From: a virus
DNA length: 64,000 nt
Reading direction: 5' to 3' (one strand)
Virus record (IMG/VR): IMGVR_UViG_3300028422_000919
Coordinates: 338,384 to 402,383 of that record
Shown: in pieces, positions 17,934 through 26,892 of the stretch
Position numbering within the stretch: the stretch's first letter is position 1
Layout: every line of letters begins with the position of its first letter
Position numbers and translations under genes: made by a program
The notes under the pieces: generated by a model
Databases searched by the model: none
Told to the model about the DNA's origin: nothing
The model's input: the letters and a program-made list of their open reading frames with translations, nothing else

Positions 17934-19915
17934 CACTTGCCCTCCCCGACATTCAACAAAATGCCATCGAACAGTAGCTCTCCCAGCTTTTCGATGTCGG
18001 GGGTGTTGTCCAGCGTAACGTCCATGTTGGCCACCAACCCGAACTCCGAAACGATACTGGTGTGCTGATTGGTGAACAGAGAGGCGGTGGCCTCAGCATC
18101 CGAAGCGTTGGCCCCCTTGATGGCCTCTTCCTGAAGAGCCCTGAGATCGACCCCCTCCAAAGCGGCGGCCTCGATGAGCGGCTTATTGTAGACGGAGCAG
18201 TGACCACTCCCATCCAACATGGCTTTCTTGTGGACACAGGACCCGCAGCGCCCCATCGCCAACACCCGCTTGACCTGGTTGGTCCGATGCTTGCTGGCAG
18301 CTTCCTTGCAGCCCGTGTACCCCGTCGGAGAGGCATAGGCTGCAGCGTCCACGTAGACGTGTCCCGCCAACCCCTCATGCTGGGCACGAAGCTCTCGGAT
18401 ATCCTGGGCAGCCTTCCGCAAAAGGTCAGTGTTCCAACGGGCCTGGATTAGCTGGTCGAGATCCTTCCCCATCCATCCCTCATTCATCGCCCTCCGAGTC
18501 CAAAGAGCCAGCCGCTCAAACTCCGCCGTCTTCGTGGTCCCGCTGCCCTCCTTCCGGCTCAGCTCAGCACCCTTTTTGACGGCCAGGCCGGCACCCTCAT
18601 AGGTTCCCGTCTTTGGGGCGGAAACCCACTCGGAGGCCCTCTTGAGCATATCGTCGGTACCGAGCTTCCGCAGCTCATACACCTGGCGAGAGGTCAGATC
18701 TCCAGATGCCAGCCACTGAGAGACCTTCGCCAGAGCCTTGGCCCGACGGGCCTGGGACCCATCGTTGACCCGGATCTCCTCCATCACCTCGGGGGTAGAC
18801 GCCTGAAACTGGCGTACCGCCTCGGCCAGGGTGACAGTGTCAGCAGGTCGGACCTCGACCGGCTTGGGCCTCTCGACATGGAAAGCATAGGCGGCCGTGG
18901 GGCCCTTCTTGAACGCCCCCCGCAGAGCCTCCTGAGGACCCTTGGACAAATCCAGCTCGTAGCCCGCTGCCTTGAGGAGAGGGCCATAGTGCCGGAGAGC
19001 CTGCTCCCACGGGACAGCGGGAACGGCCTGCATCCCTAGCTTGGTCCCGATGGAGGGGTCATCGGTGATGACGTACCGGGCTCCCCGAGCCCGCCTCTTG
19101 ATCTCCTGAACCCACTTGCCGTTCTTGATTCCGGGGAAAGCGTTGGCCCGGATGAACACGTTGCCGGCGAGGCCGATGTCCCTGCTCAGGTGAGCCACGA
19201 CACCTCTGGTGTTGGATGCGTCATCACCCAGAGCAGCCACCAAATCCCGCTTGATCTCGTCAAGCGGCTTACCAAAGTGAGCGTCCCGGACAGCCTTCAT
19301 GGCAGCAGCCCGGACCAGGTGCTCATCGGAATCCTGCTTGGGGCCGGGAGTTGCCGGATGTGGACTGTTGTTCATCTGCTGGTGGTAGCGCTCCGCCTCC
19401 AGGTCCTTAGCCGGGATACGAGAAACGCCATCCGTCCTTCGGTTTACCCCCCAGGCTTCCTCCAGCTCTGCGATACCCTTGTCAACGGGGTTATCGGGGA
19501 GTCTGTTCGGGTCCTGACCCTGAGTCGGGTCAAGCCAAAGCAGATCCATGATAGCGGCGTTCTTGTCGTGCCCTTCCTCGACAGTGAACATGGTCCCCAG
19601 GTGGAGGCCTCCCTCGTTGTCCTGCATAAGGGCGGCCTCGTCCAAAGGAGCCTCGACGGAAGCACCCATGATGGAAGCCACCATGTCCTGTGGGCGCTTG
19701 TAGCTACCCCGATGGGCACCACTCCCCGGTGCGGGTCCTGGAGAGGCCCCAGGCAGACCAGGCCGCTCCTTAACTCCCTCACCCATCGTTTGGTCGAAAT
19801 GGTATCCGTCCAAGCCGTAGTTCGAGCCCAGACTCCACTGGAAATCTTCGCTAGGCATGTTGGATTCGGCCAGGATCTCGGCCGCCCAATCGAGGGCCTT
19901 CTTCTTGTTGCTCAT
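17933..19915 (-). CDS. Large virion-region protein with Cys-cluster C-terminal domain, 660 aa
   Basis: ATG overlaps the preceding stop (ATGA). The N-terminal 100 residues are Gly/Pro-rich and look disordered. Two segments share a GLAGxVxVxAxA pattern, at about residues 245-260 and 520-535. The second is followed by a cysteine cluster: one Cys in GYTGCKEA, then C-G-S-C, then GHC about 12 residues later, which looks like a metal site. A central part (340-460) is helical. The repeated GLAG module suggests duplication within the gene. The protein is probably a structural or injected protein; no known enzyme family is recognised. Confidence 0.55.
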   Translation of the reverse strand: MSNKKKALDWAAEILAESNMPSEDFQWSLGSNYGLDGYHFDQTMGEGVKERPGLPGASPGPAPGSGAHRGSYKRPQDMVASIMGASVEAPLDEAALMQDNEGGLHLGTMFTVEEGHDKNAAIMDLLWLDPTQGQDPNRLPDNPVDKGIAELEEAWGVNRRTDGVSRIPAKDLEAERYHQQMNNSPHPATPGPKQDSDEHLVRAAAMKAVRDAHFGKPLDEIKRDLVAALGDDASNTRGVVAHLSRDIGLAGNVFIRANAFPGIKNGKWVQEIKRRARGARYVITDDPSIGTKLGMQAVPAVPWEQALRHYGPLLKAAGYELDLSKGPQEALRGAFKKGPTAAYAFHVERPKPVEVRPADTVTLAEAVRQFQASTPEVMEEIRVNDGSQARRAKALAKVSQWLASGDLTSRQVYELRKLGTDDMLKRASEWVSAPKTGTYEGAGLAVKKGAELSRKEGSGTTKTAEFERLALWTRRAMNEGWMGKDLDQLIQARWNTDLLRKAAQDIRELRAQHEGLAGHVYVDAAAYASPTGYTGCKEAASKHRTNQVKRVLAMGRCGSCVHKKAMLDGSGHCSVYNKPLIEAAALEGVDLRALQEEAIKGANASDAEATASLFTNQHTSIVSEFGLVANMDVTLDNTPDIEKLGELLFDGILLNVGEGK

Positions 19916-20595
19916 GCCGTCCTCCTTGCCGAGTACCGAGCTGCAAGGCGAGATGCCTGCACATGGATATTACCGTCGGCAGAGGCCAGTCTGGGCTTTC
20001 CGTCGGTCACCTTATCATCGTCCCGATCCGCCTCGGACTCTTCCTGCTCCGCCCACTCCTCCGGGTCCTCCCGAATTTCCTCCACTTCGTCCATGATCTG
20101 CTTGACCTCATCCCGATCACGGGGGTCTCCACCAGAGTCATCGACCCGAGGATTCCAATGGACGGCCTGCATCTCGTCGTACATCGAGTCGGAAACAGCG
20201 CTCAACGCCTCCAGGACGTTCGTGTAGAGCTTACGGATGTCCTTAATTGTCAGAATATAACCCTTCCCACCAATGGACCCGTCGGGGCTGATCCGCTGAC
20301 TCTTGATCTTGTTGAAAATGGTGTAGGCACTCTGGGCATGCCCCAGTGCCATCAAAGTAGCTCTCAGGGACTTGGCCAGGGGCTCCAGGTTCTTGGGGTT
20401 GAACTCGTAATCGGGGTCAATCATCCGCTCAGATGCCCCGGCGGGATTCCACGCCCATTCCTTGGAGTCCCCCCCACGATCCTTGATGAAGCGGACTTCA
20501 CCGGCCGTGCGGTCCATGGCGGCACGTTTCATATGTGCCGAAGCCACCCGGCGGATGGCTTCGGCGTCAAGCTGTGGAGTCCTCGTCGTGGACAT
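19912..20595 (-). CDS. Virion-region protein with motif A at both ends, 227 aa
   Basis: GGAGG site nine bases before the ATG. Residues 11-24 (AEAIRRVASAHMKR) are a strong copy of motif A; residues 211-225 (VQASRLAARYSARR) are a weaker copy at the C terminus. Between them lie a helical domain (70-150) and a long acidic stretch (150-195). The gene is preceded by a promoter-like element at 20628-20649. Function unknown. Two terminal tags around a small domain are what a packaged cargo protein might look like, which is inference. Confidence 0.58.
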   Translation of the reverse strand: MSTTRTPQLDAEAIRRVASAHMKRAAMDRTAGEVRFIKDRGGDSKEWAWNPAGASERMIDPDYEFNPKNLEPLAKSLRATLMALGHAQSAYTIFNKIKSQRISPDGSIGGKGYILTIKDIRKLYTNVLEALSAVSDSMYDEMQAVHWNPRVDDSGGDPRDRDEVKQIMDEVEEIREDPEEWAEQEESEADRDDDKVTDGKPRLASADGNIHVQASRLAARYSARRTA

Positions 20596-20627
20596 ACTGT
20601 GGAACCTCCAACCCTACTGAGCGAAAC

Positions 20628-20649
20628 CTATAAACCAAATACCCGCCGG
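20628..20649 (-). promoter_or_regulatory. Candidate promoter-like element shared with 12134-12156
   Basis: Minus-strand reading gives CCGGCG, 4 bases, then ATTTGGTTTATAG, matching the element upstream of the 1706-aa gene. It lies 33-54 bases before the start at 20595, in a 56-base gap, a sensible place for a promoter. The match could also be chance in GC-rich DNA. Confidence 0.33.
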
Positions 20650-20651
20650 AA

Positions 20652-21071
20652 TCAGTGGGGCATCTGCTTGAACGGAATACGACTACGCAGGCTAAACCCC
20701 TCCATCGCCTGATCTACTTCATCCGACCCGATAGACCGGGTGTTCACCCCGACACGAAAACCGTAGTTAGCCACCATGACTCTCGGATTCGACTTCGGGC
20801 AGAAAAACGTCGTCCCCAGGCCAGTCCCGCCCGCCCAGGCGTCTCCCGACTCCAGATCCTTCTGAAGCTCCATAAACAGGCCGAAGAGTTTCTTGTCCCA
20901 TGTCTGGATGGGTTGGATCAGATGGTTGGCAGTGCCGTAGCCGGAGAAGCTCGTCCACAGCCAGTAGTCCCCCCCACCGGATTGGTGGAGGTACACCTTA
21001 GGGGCTTCTCCTTCTGCTGCCTGCTTACGAGTATGGGCCTCTGCGACCCTTTTGATTGCTGCACGGTTCAT
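20652..21071 (-). CDS. Small virion-region protein with N-terminal motif A, 139 aa
   Basis: The protein begins with MNRAAIKRVAEAHTRK, a clear motif A at its extreme N terminus, followed by an Ala/Gln/Gly-rich linker and a compact globular domain (24-139) rich in aromatic residues (DYWLWTSFSGYG). No family is recognised. The arrangement tag, linker, domain matches the neighbouring 227-aa gene. Stop and start spacing with the upstream gene is four bases. Confidence 0.57.
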   Translation of the reverse strand: MNRAAIKRVAEAHTRKQAAEGEAPKVYLHQSGGGDYWLWTSFSGYGTANHLIQPIQTWDKKLFGLFMELQKDLESGDAWAGGTGLGTTFFCPKSNPRVMVANYGFRVGVNTRSIGSDEVDQAMEGFSLRSRIPFKQMPH

Positions 21072-21074
21072 CGC

Positions 21075-21668
21075 TCAGATCTCCTTCAGGGGATTCCCGT
21101 CATAGTCGAAAAGGCGCTCGATGACAAAGCCGGCCGAGTCCTGACGAAAAGACCAGAGGTCCTTAGTCGCCATGTGGACCAGCTCATCATCGGCATTGAC
21201 AGCGCCGGCCTGAGCGAAAAATCCCGCCAGGCTGTTCAAATCGGCCGTTCGGATAACCACGTTGTAGGCCATCCTGCGGTTCGACTTTGCCGGTGCCAGG
21301 TGGGAAGCCAAGATGGGACGGAAAACCCCATCGTCCCACTTGACGAAAACCATCCCATCCTCAGAGGCCGTGACCTTGCCCTCAGCCGCCTTGACCTTGA
21401 TCACCGTCCCTTCAATGCCGGGATCGGGAAGGGAGTCGTAGGTCAGCACAGATCCCGTATTGTACTTGAACGACACTCGGGTCCCTGCCTCGACGGGCAG
21501 CCCGATTCCGCCAGCCTGACGACCCCGGTCGGTCAGGCCGACCATGACAGACATCTCGGGGCCCTCCATGTTCTTCGCCTGAAGCAGACGGTCGATGGCC
21601 GAGGGAACACTCGGGTTGGCGTTCAGGTGGCCATTAGCATCGGCCCATTTGTCCCAGAAATCACTCAT
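21075..21668 (-). CDS. Virion-region protein with SH3/KOW-like domain, 197 aa
   Basis: Residues 60-130 form a beta-barrel-like region (AGTRVSFKY..., IEGTVIKVKA..., DGMVFVKWDDG) resembling the SH3/KOW domains of the 211-aa and 1706-aa proteins in this cluster. The C-terminal 70 residues (NVVIRTADLNSLAGFF...) look like a separate small domain. No catalytic motif is seen. The gene fits tightly between its neighbours, four bases on each side. Confidence 0.52.
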   Translation of the reverse strand: MSDFWDKWADANGHLNANPSVPSAIDRLLQAKNMEGPEMSVMVGLTDRGRQAGGIGLPVEAGTRVSFKYNTGSVLTYDSLPDPGIEGTVIKVKAAEGKVTASEDGMVFVKWDDGVFRPILASHLAPAKSNRRMAYNVVIRTADLNSLAGFFAQAGAVNADDELVHMATKDLWSFRQDSAGFVIERLFDYDGNPLKEI

Positions 21669-21671
21669 GAT

Positions 21672-22073
21672 TCACCACCTGCTCTGCTTCACAGAGTCGA
21701 GCCAATACACCATATCCTTCTCCAGGTTGGCGCTCGGCCCAAACTCCTTGTCCTGGTTGTACAGAGAAACCTTGAACTTCCTCGGGGTGCCCTTCACAGT
21801 GATCGTGAAAGGCTCCTTGGTGTCGTGGATCGTGATGATGAGCTGGTAGGGGCCCCGCTTGACAGTATTCTTGCTGAAGCTCCACCACTCCGTGATGACC
21901 TTCTCCACGTCCACCCACCAGTCTCGAACCACCGCCTGCATCCGGGTCTCGAACGGGGTCGTGTTGACCCCAGCGAAATTCGTCCCCCGGGCCTCACGCA
22001 GGAAGGGGACCAGAAGGGAGCGAGTCTCCGGACGCTCCGCAGCCAGCTTCTTCAGATCGTTGTACAAACTCAT
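21672..22073 (-). CDS. Small virion-region protein with N-terminal motif B, 133 aa
   Basis: The ATG at 22073 has a GGAGG site eight bases upstream and overlaps the preceding stop as ATGA; a GTG at 22088 is less likely. Residues 1-28 are motif B: LYNDLKKLAAERPETRS then LVPFLRE. The remaining 100 residues form a mixed alpha/beta domain (QLIITIHD, FTITVKG, KFKVSLYN). No function is recognised. Motif B recurs at the N terminus of the 361-aa protein and at the C termini of two others. Confidence 0.57.
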   Translation of the reverse strand: MSLYNDLKKLAAERPETRSLLVPFLREARGTNFAGVNTTPFETRMQAVVRDWWVDVEKVITEWWSFSKNTVKRGPYQLIITIHDTKEPFTITVKGTPRKFKVSLYNQDKEFGPSANLEKDMVYWLDSVKQSRW

Positions 22074-23326
22074 CGTCGGATCCTCCACCTCACGTTCAAA
22101 GTCTGAGCGGTGTTGAACTCGATGTCGAAACCGCTGGCGCCCTTGTTCGTGACCCAGGGGGGCTCATCATTAGCTGGGTGGGAATCCAGCTCCAAGGCCA
22201 CGTCATAGCTGTCGTCCGGCTGGGGGATGCCGAATGTTACCGTCTCGGTAGCAGAGGCGGCGAACCCCTGAGTCCCACCCAGAGAGCCGTTGAACTCGGC
22301 GTTCAGGTTCCCCGCCAGCAGCGAAGAGTAGGTGCTGTTGAGCAGAGCCAATGTGGAAGTCTCCAGCAGGGAGACCACCCCCAGTACCGAGTTGGTAGCC
22401 TGCCCAGACTGGTCCCCGCTGAGCTGGAGCCGCTTGGCAGAACCCATACTCATGCCCAGAAGCAGTAGGCTCCCACCCCCATCCAGGTCCACCGAGACCG
22501 CCGGGGACAATCCCGTCTCCGAAGCCACCTGGTGACTGTTCTCGATGATGTACGCCTCATGGGCCTGAGAGGGGAGATCCTGGGCGGTATCCCACCGGAG
22601 AGACACGGCGGCCTCGCAGACCGCAGAGCGCAAACACAGCCGGGCCGCTTCTTCCCCAACCACCAGGGAGCCAAGGCCCCCTCCGAATCGGCAGAGGTCC
22701 GTCTCGACGAAGTTGCATGCCGTAACCCACAGGGGGCGTCCGCCCCCCAGAGAATCGTCCCAGAGGGTGCAGCTCTTGATGTAGATCCCCACCTCCCCCA
22801 CCGTCGAGGCAGCCCCGCCGACGATGCGGAGAGCGGCCTTGTTGTCGTGGGCGTTGTGGATCTCGAACCCCTCAATGAGACAAAACTCCGGGGTGGTCCC
22901 AAGCTGGGAGGACAGGATGACCGTATGGTCATTCCCCGGGGCATTCGGGGTGGCGTTCAGAGGGTCCTTGAGGGTGGGTCGTCCGAGACCCACCAGACTC
23001 ACCCCGTTCCGCACAATGTTGATCGTCTCTTCGTACACCCCAGGCATCACCAGGATGATGTACGGGTTGGTCGGGCTGGCGAGACTTGGGACTGCGTCGA
23101 TAGCCGACTGGATAGTCGTGTACGCAGCCCCCGTCCCCGACTTACCAACAACCAGCACATTTCCGATAGACCGAAGACCAGCGAGCTGATTCAGCAAAAT
23201 GCCCCCCGTCACGACAGCGTCGGTGAACTTGAGGGCACCCGTGACAGCGTCCCGCTCGATGAGCAGGGTGTCGCCGGAGCCGGGCTCCACCTGTAGGGAA
23301 TCTGCCTTGAAGGGAGGCTGTGCCAT
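22070..23326 (-). CDS. Beta-helix tail fibre or spike-like protein, 418 aa
   Basis: Residues 60-330 resemble right-handed beta-helix proteins of the pectin-lyase type: AAYTTIQSAIDAVP, then IILVMPGVYEETINI and GVSLVGLG, followed by many short Asn/Gly-rich rungs. The last 60 residues (VTFGIPQPDDSYDVALEL, then NKGASGFDIEF) match the C-terminal beta-sandwich domain often found in tail fibres, related to H-type lectin modules. It is likely a host-binding spike or fibre on the virion surface; carbohydrate binding or cleavage is possible but no catalytic residues can be named. GAGG site before the ATG. Confidence 0.7.
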   Translation of the reverse strand: MAQPPFKADSLQVEPGSGDTLLIERDAVTGALKFTDAVVTGGILLNQLAGLRSIGNVLVVGKSGTGAAYTTIQSAIDAVPSLASPTNPYIILVMPGVYEETINIVRNGVSLVGLGRPTLKDPLNATPNAPGNDHTVILSSQLGTTPEFCLIEGFEIHNAHDNKAALRIVGGAASTVGEVGIYIKSCTLWDDSLGGGRPLWVTACNFVETDLCRFGGGLGSLVVGEEAARLCLRSAVCEAAVSLRWDTAQDLPSQAHEAYIIENSHQVASETGLSPAVSVDLDGGGSLLLLGMSMGSAKRLQLSGDQSGQATNSVLGVVSLLETSTLALLNSTYSSLLAGNLNAEFNGSLGGTQGFAASATETVTFGIPQPDDSYDVALELDSHPANDEPPWVTNKGASGFDIEFNTAQTLNVRWRIRR

Positions 23327-23334
23327 CGTCTACC

Positions 23335-23973
23335 TCACTCCCCATCCCGCAGGAGTGGGGCCAGGTGCTGCCGGAGTTCGGGAACCTCGGCTGCGAGCTT
23401 CTTTAGGTCGGCCTCCAAAGAAGCTCGGTGCCCGCTCCGATGTGCCGCATTGACGATGTCGTCAATCTGGTCCACCACCTGCTGGGCACGGTCAGCCAGG
23501 GCCACCGCCACGGGGCGGATCTTCTTTTCAAGCAGGGTAGGGGCCTCGATGTAGTGGCTCCCGAACCTCTCCAGACCCTTGAGCTGGCTCTGAACACTCT
23601 TGATGGCGTCCACTACGGACTTCACGTCAATGAACTGGGAGAAGCTCTTGTCGTTCTGGATCAGCTCGTATGCCTGGACGTAGGGGTCATCCCCAATATT
23701 TGCCGCCTTGTCCCTCATTGCGAATCTCCGCTCGTTCAGCTTAACCTTGGCCCAAACCGCACCTGCGTGTCGGATGAACTTCTCTGCCGTGGATTTGTCC
23801 GGAAACCTCAGAGGGTCCCTCTGATTGTTGGTCGGAGACAACCAGGCCCCTTGGGCATCCCGGATGTACCAGCTCCGGGGGGTACTGATACCAACGGGAA
23901 CCGCCTCGTAAGGTCCCGGGAAAGTGTACTTTTTGATCAGGTCGTAAACCCGCTGGATCTCAGGAGTAGCCAT
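23335..23973 (-). CDS. Virion-region protein with C-terminal motif B, 212 aa
   Basis: The start at ATG 23973 lies one base after the upstream stop; a longer reading to 24039 would overlap it. The N-terminal half is globular (YDLIKKYTFPGPYEAVP... WYIRDAQGAWL), and residues 85-180 are helical. The C terminus (186-212) is motif B, ending DLKKLAAEVPELRQHLAPLL. The tag is here at the end of the chain, while neighbours carry it at the start, so it behaves as a movable module. Function unknown. Confidence 0.57.
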   Translation of the reverse strand: MATPEIQRVYDLIKKYTFPGPYEAVPVGISTPRSWYIRDAQGAWLSPTNNQRDPLRFPDKSTAEKFIRHAGAVWAKVKLNERRFAMRDKAANIGDDPYVQAYELIQNDKSFSQFIDVKSVVDAIKSVQSQLKGLERFGSHYIEAPTLLEKKIRPVAVALADRAQQVVDQIDDIVNAAHRSGHRASLEADLKKLAAEVPELRQHLAPLLRDGE

Positions 23974-23974
23974 A

Positions 23975-24658
23975 TCACACCACCACGTCGTAGCCAACAT
24001 CAACGGTTTCGGCTGGCTGCAGCTCGATGCCGAGGGCAACCGTGAACCCGGTCTTGGTCTTACTGGTGACCCTAACGGGAAAAAACCCTGAAGGCTCCAG
24101 AAGAACCCGGTAAGTCGCCGTCGGGAGAGCCGACGTGAATGTCACCGTTTTTGAGCTATTGTCCGCCTGAGCGAACGTCAGAGTTCCCCCCAGAGCGCTC
24201 GCTGCAGATGTCGAGACCAGAATCGCCCAGTCCACATCCTTCTCATCCCCGACAGCCCCGTAAGTTGAAGGGGCCACCAAGAGGAAGGACGTGATGGTCT
24301 TGTTCTCGACCCGCATGGGGGTTCCGTCGGGGGTTGTTACCTGAACCCGGTAATCGGTGTTGTTCAGAAGCCCGGGGGCCACCGCTACCGTGCGGGAGGC
24401 CTGCCCGTTGAACGTCTCAGTGCCGCTGGTCACGGACGACTCGGTGGTCAGGAGCTGGGCCAGATCCACCGAGTCGTACATGTCCTGGAGGACCTCTTCG
24501 GGCACCCCCGTCATCGAGTCTGTAATCAGCCCCCGAGGCCCACGAATATTGCGAACCGACGATGCGGACTGCTCATTGATGACGATGTCCCACACGTACT
24601 CCTGTCCCCCTCGGGAGGACTTGTATGTGAGGACTGTCTGGACTCGGGAGAGGGCCAC
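23975..24658 (-). CDS. Tail or baseplate protein with duplicated beta-sandwich modules, 227 aa
   Basis: GTG start with an excellent GGAGGTGAT site. Residues 1-60 resemble an N-terminal attachment segment. Two homologous modules follow, at about residues 86-128 and 163-210, each with the pattern T-V-x-(F/V)-x3-L-x3-(D/T)-Y-R-V followed by a K-T-x-T-(S/G)-F strand. This is the same module type as the C terminus of the 418-aa fibre-like protein next door. It is likely part of a fibre or tail tip. The internal duplication is seen directly; the structural role is inferred. Confidence 0.57.
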   Translation of the reverse strand: MALSRVQTVLTYKSSRGGQEYVWDIVINEQSASSVRNIRGPRGLITDSMTGVPEEVLQDMYDSVDLAQLLTTESSVTSGTETFNGQASRTVAVAPGLLNNTDYRVQVTTPDGTPMRVENKTITSFLLVAPSTYGAVGDEKDVDWAILVSTSAASALGGTLTFAQADNSSKTVTFTSALPTATYRVLLEPSGFFPVRVTSKTKTGFTVALGIELQPAETVDVGYDVVV

Positions 24659-24672
24659 AGATCACCTCCGGC

Positions 24673-25758
24673 TCAGCTCCAGACCGAGAACTGGTACTTG
24701 TACTTGATGCCGCCCTGGTCCATCTTCGCCTGGAGCTGCTTCCCCGTCATGCGCTTGATGTCGTCCTGGTTGGCCTTGGCCCACAGGAACATCTTGCGGG
24801 CGCCCGCAGGACTGGTACTCACCAACTTGGTGTAGTGGGGGTCTCCACCGAAGGCGTACTCATCAAGCTGCTTGTCGGTGTAGCCATTGTTGAGGGTGAC
24901 GTCGAACGAGGTCCACTCAGCCTTGATATAGAACTCATCCTTCGCCTTGATCTCGACGGGGGCATAGTCCACCGGCTCAACCTGGAGGTAGTTGACATCC
25001 TCTTCTTTAGGCATCCAACGACCCGTGAGGGACTGGGAAACCCAATCGGGGTACTCCAAACCCTCTTTATCCAGATCCTTGAACGCCTTCTCGATGGCCT
25101 TCTTGAGGCCAGCAGCAGAGGCTTCGGCGGTCTGGGAGGCGTTGGGCTTCCAGTCCCGCTCCAGGTTCTCGATCATGAAGTAGTCGTAGATCTTCCCCAA
25201 CGGTCCCGTCCCGTTGAGACTCTGGATCTGACCACCAATGCCAAACGTGAACCGCTTGAGGCTCCGCTTACCCTTCTGGGGCAGTTCCTCGATGACGACG
25301 TAGTGCCGGGGGTGCCCGGAGATACGGATACGGGTCTTGTCGCCGACGAGAATCTTGTCCCACTTCTCACGGGCGATTCGAGCAGCGGCCCACCGCCCCA
25401 TGAAGTCCTCATCGGCCCTGGCTCCCTCAAACTCCCGCCATGCCTGCTCGGCAGCCTTGCCGGTCAGAATGCTCTTGGTCTGGGGGTAGTAGAGGACCCG
25501 GTCACCCGCCCGGAAAGGGATTCCCTTCTCATCCACGCCGGGGCGCCGGGCGTTGATCCAGCGGGGGTCTCCCCCCTGACCACGGCTCCGGCCGGACCAG
25601 CCGGCCGACTTATCGTCGTTGCCCTCAACATACCCGAGCCCCGGGTCCTCCGCTGACTCCACGTTGAGGTGGGCGTGCTTCCGAAGGAGAGGAACCAGGT
25701 GCTTGCGGATGGACGGCACGTCCACTGCCAACTTGCTCAGCTTGCTGTAGAGATTCAT
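24673..25758 (-). CDS. Virion-region protein with N-terminal motif B, 361 aa
   Basis: The chain opens with motif B (NLYSKLSKLAVDVPSIRKH then LVPLLRKHA, residues 2-29). A disordered Gly/Asp-rich linker (30-70) follows, then AGDRVLYYPQT (83-93), an SH3-like strand, and a larger domain of about 260 residues rich in aromatic and basic residues with no recognised catalytic motif. Tag, linker, domain is the same plan as in neighbouring proteins. Function unknown; a packaged or minor virion protein is suggested. Confidence 0.57.
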   Translation of the reverse strand: MNLYSKLSKLAVDVPSIRKHLVPLLRKHAHLNVESAEDPGLGYVEGNDDKSAGWSGRSRGQGGDPRWINARRPGVDEKGIPFRAGDRVLYYPQTKSILTGKAAEQAWREFEGARADEDFMGRWAAARIAREKWDKILVGDKTRIRISGHPRHYVVIEELPQKGKRSLKRFTFGIGGQIQSLNGTGPLGKIYDYFMIENLERDWKPNASQTAEASAAGLKKAIEKAFKDLDKEGLEYPDWVSQSLTGRWMPKEEDVNYLQVEPVDYAPVEIKAKDEFYIKAEWTSFDVTLNNGYTDKQLDEYAFGGDPHYTKLVSTSPAGARKMFLWAKANQDDIKRMTGKQLQAKMDQGGIKYKYQFSVWS

Positions 25759-25789
25759 GTTGTTACCTGCCTGGAACTACTGGGTTAGG

Positions 25790-26098
25790 TTACCAAACCC
25801 CTGTTGTCTCAAAACCCCGCCTCTCGAACCAGCTCTGAAGAGACAGCATAGCTTCCCGATTCGAGGACCACAGAGTCACACAGTCGAAACTCTCTCGGAT
25901 GCCGAGGTCTGGGATGGTAGGCACCCCCGCCATCGCCACCTTGCCATCTCTCTGGGATCGGAGCAGCCCGGGGATGTAGCGGTAATCCTTCGCCCCGTAC
26001 AAGACCGAGAATCGAAACTCAGCGGTGGCGATGCGGCTGACCCACCTCCGGGCCACTCGCCTTGCCATGACGATCCTCTTCTCGTTATCCTGGGACAT
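25790..26098 (-). CDS. Small protein with N-terminal motif A-like helix, 102 aa
   Basis: AGGAG site before the ATG. Residues 8-22 (RIVMARRVARRWVSR) resemble motif A. The remaining 80 residues are a compact domain (FRFSVLYGAKDYRYIPGLL...). No family is recognised. It is the first (most upstream) gene of the virion cluster next to the regulator at 26171. Confidence 0.5.
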   Translation of the reverse strand: MSQDNEKRIVMARRVARRWVSRIATAEFRFSVLYGAKDYRYIPGLLRSQRDGKVAMAGVPTIPDLGIRESFDCVTLWSSNREAMLSLQSWFERRGFETTGVW

Positions 26099-26170
26099 GC
26101 TGCTCCTACGGTAAAACCGGGGCTTTGCTCTACCGATAGCCTCACATAGGCGATCTACCGGGGAGCCGCT

Positions 26171-26797
26171 TCAGTCCAGAATAAGCGGAAGGGGAAACAG
26201 CCGCTCGCCGGATCGGCGGACTTCTCGGAGGATGTTCAGGTTGGCGGCGATGAACTCAAACAACCGGATGTACAGGTCGTAAGTGTCGGTCTTGGGACCA
26301 CCCAGCTTGACGGCCTCCTGAAGGTGCTTGATGGTCCGCAGGAACCGATGTCGGACCAAACCCTGGGTAACCCCAAGCTGTTTGGCGACTTCCGACTGGC
26401 AGGTGGTCTTCCACATGCCAAGCATAATCTGGACATCCAGATCATTGCCCAGGAACCCCTGGAGATCTGCCAGAAGGGTTTCCTCTTCGACACGGGGGAG
26501 CTGGAATAGAAACTGGATGCGGGCGGTCGCCCTCTGGAGACGATAGTGAACTGTGGGCTGGGAGCACTCAAACAGCCCGGCGATCTCCGTTTGCTTGAGC
26601 TTTTTGAAGAAGTACAGATCCACGAAGTCTGCTTCCAATGGAGGCAGGAACTCCATGTACTCCTTGACCACCTCAATCTGAGCCAGATCCTCGTCGGAGG
26701 GTTCGGTGAAGATGGAGTCCAGGAACCCCATCCCATCTTCGATAGAGAACCTGGTCTCGATGTCGCTAGGATCGATCATGTGTCCTGTCCAAGCCAT
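26171..26797 (-). CDS. Tandem helix-turn-helix (sigma region 4-like) regulator, 208 aa
   Basis: The start at ATG 26797 has a GGGGAG site. Residues 51-95 (LPPLEADFVDLYFFKKLKQT..., SQPTVHYRLQRA) look like sigma-70 region 4: a Leu-Pro-rich first helix and a helix-turn-helix. Residues 120-161 (MWKTTCQSEVAKQLGVTQGL then VRHRFLRT) form a second, similar helix-turn-helix. There is no region 2, so it is unlikely to be a complete sigma factor. It stands between replication genes (NusG-like, DnaX) and the virion cluster, so a late-gene activator or sigma appropriator is a reasonable inference. Confidence 0.65.
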   Translation of the reverse strand: MAWTGHMIDPSDIETRFSIEDGMGFLDSIFTEPSDEDLAQIEVVKEYMEFLPPLEADFVDLYFFKKLKQTEIAGLFECSQPTVHYRLQRATARIQFLFQLPRVEEETLLADLQGFLGNDLDVQIMLGMWKTTCQSEVAKQLGVTQGLVRHRFLRTIKHLQEAVKLGGPKTDTYDLYIRLFEFIAANLNILREVRRSGERLFPLPLILD

Positions 26798-26892
26798 GCG
26801 TGCTCCCCGGCTAAACCCCCAAGAAGGGCTTTCTGCACAGCTCAAACAGACCAACCGACCTTCCAACCATACCCGACAACCGGGCACTGGCC

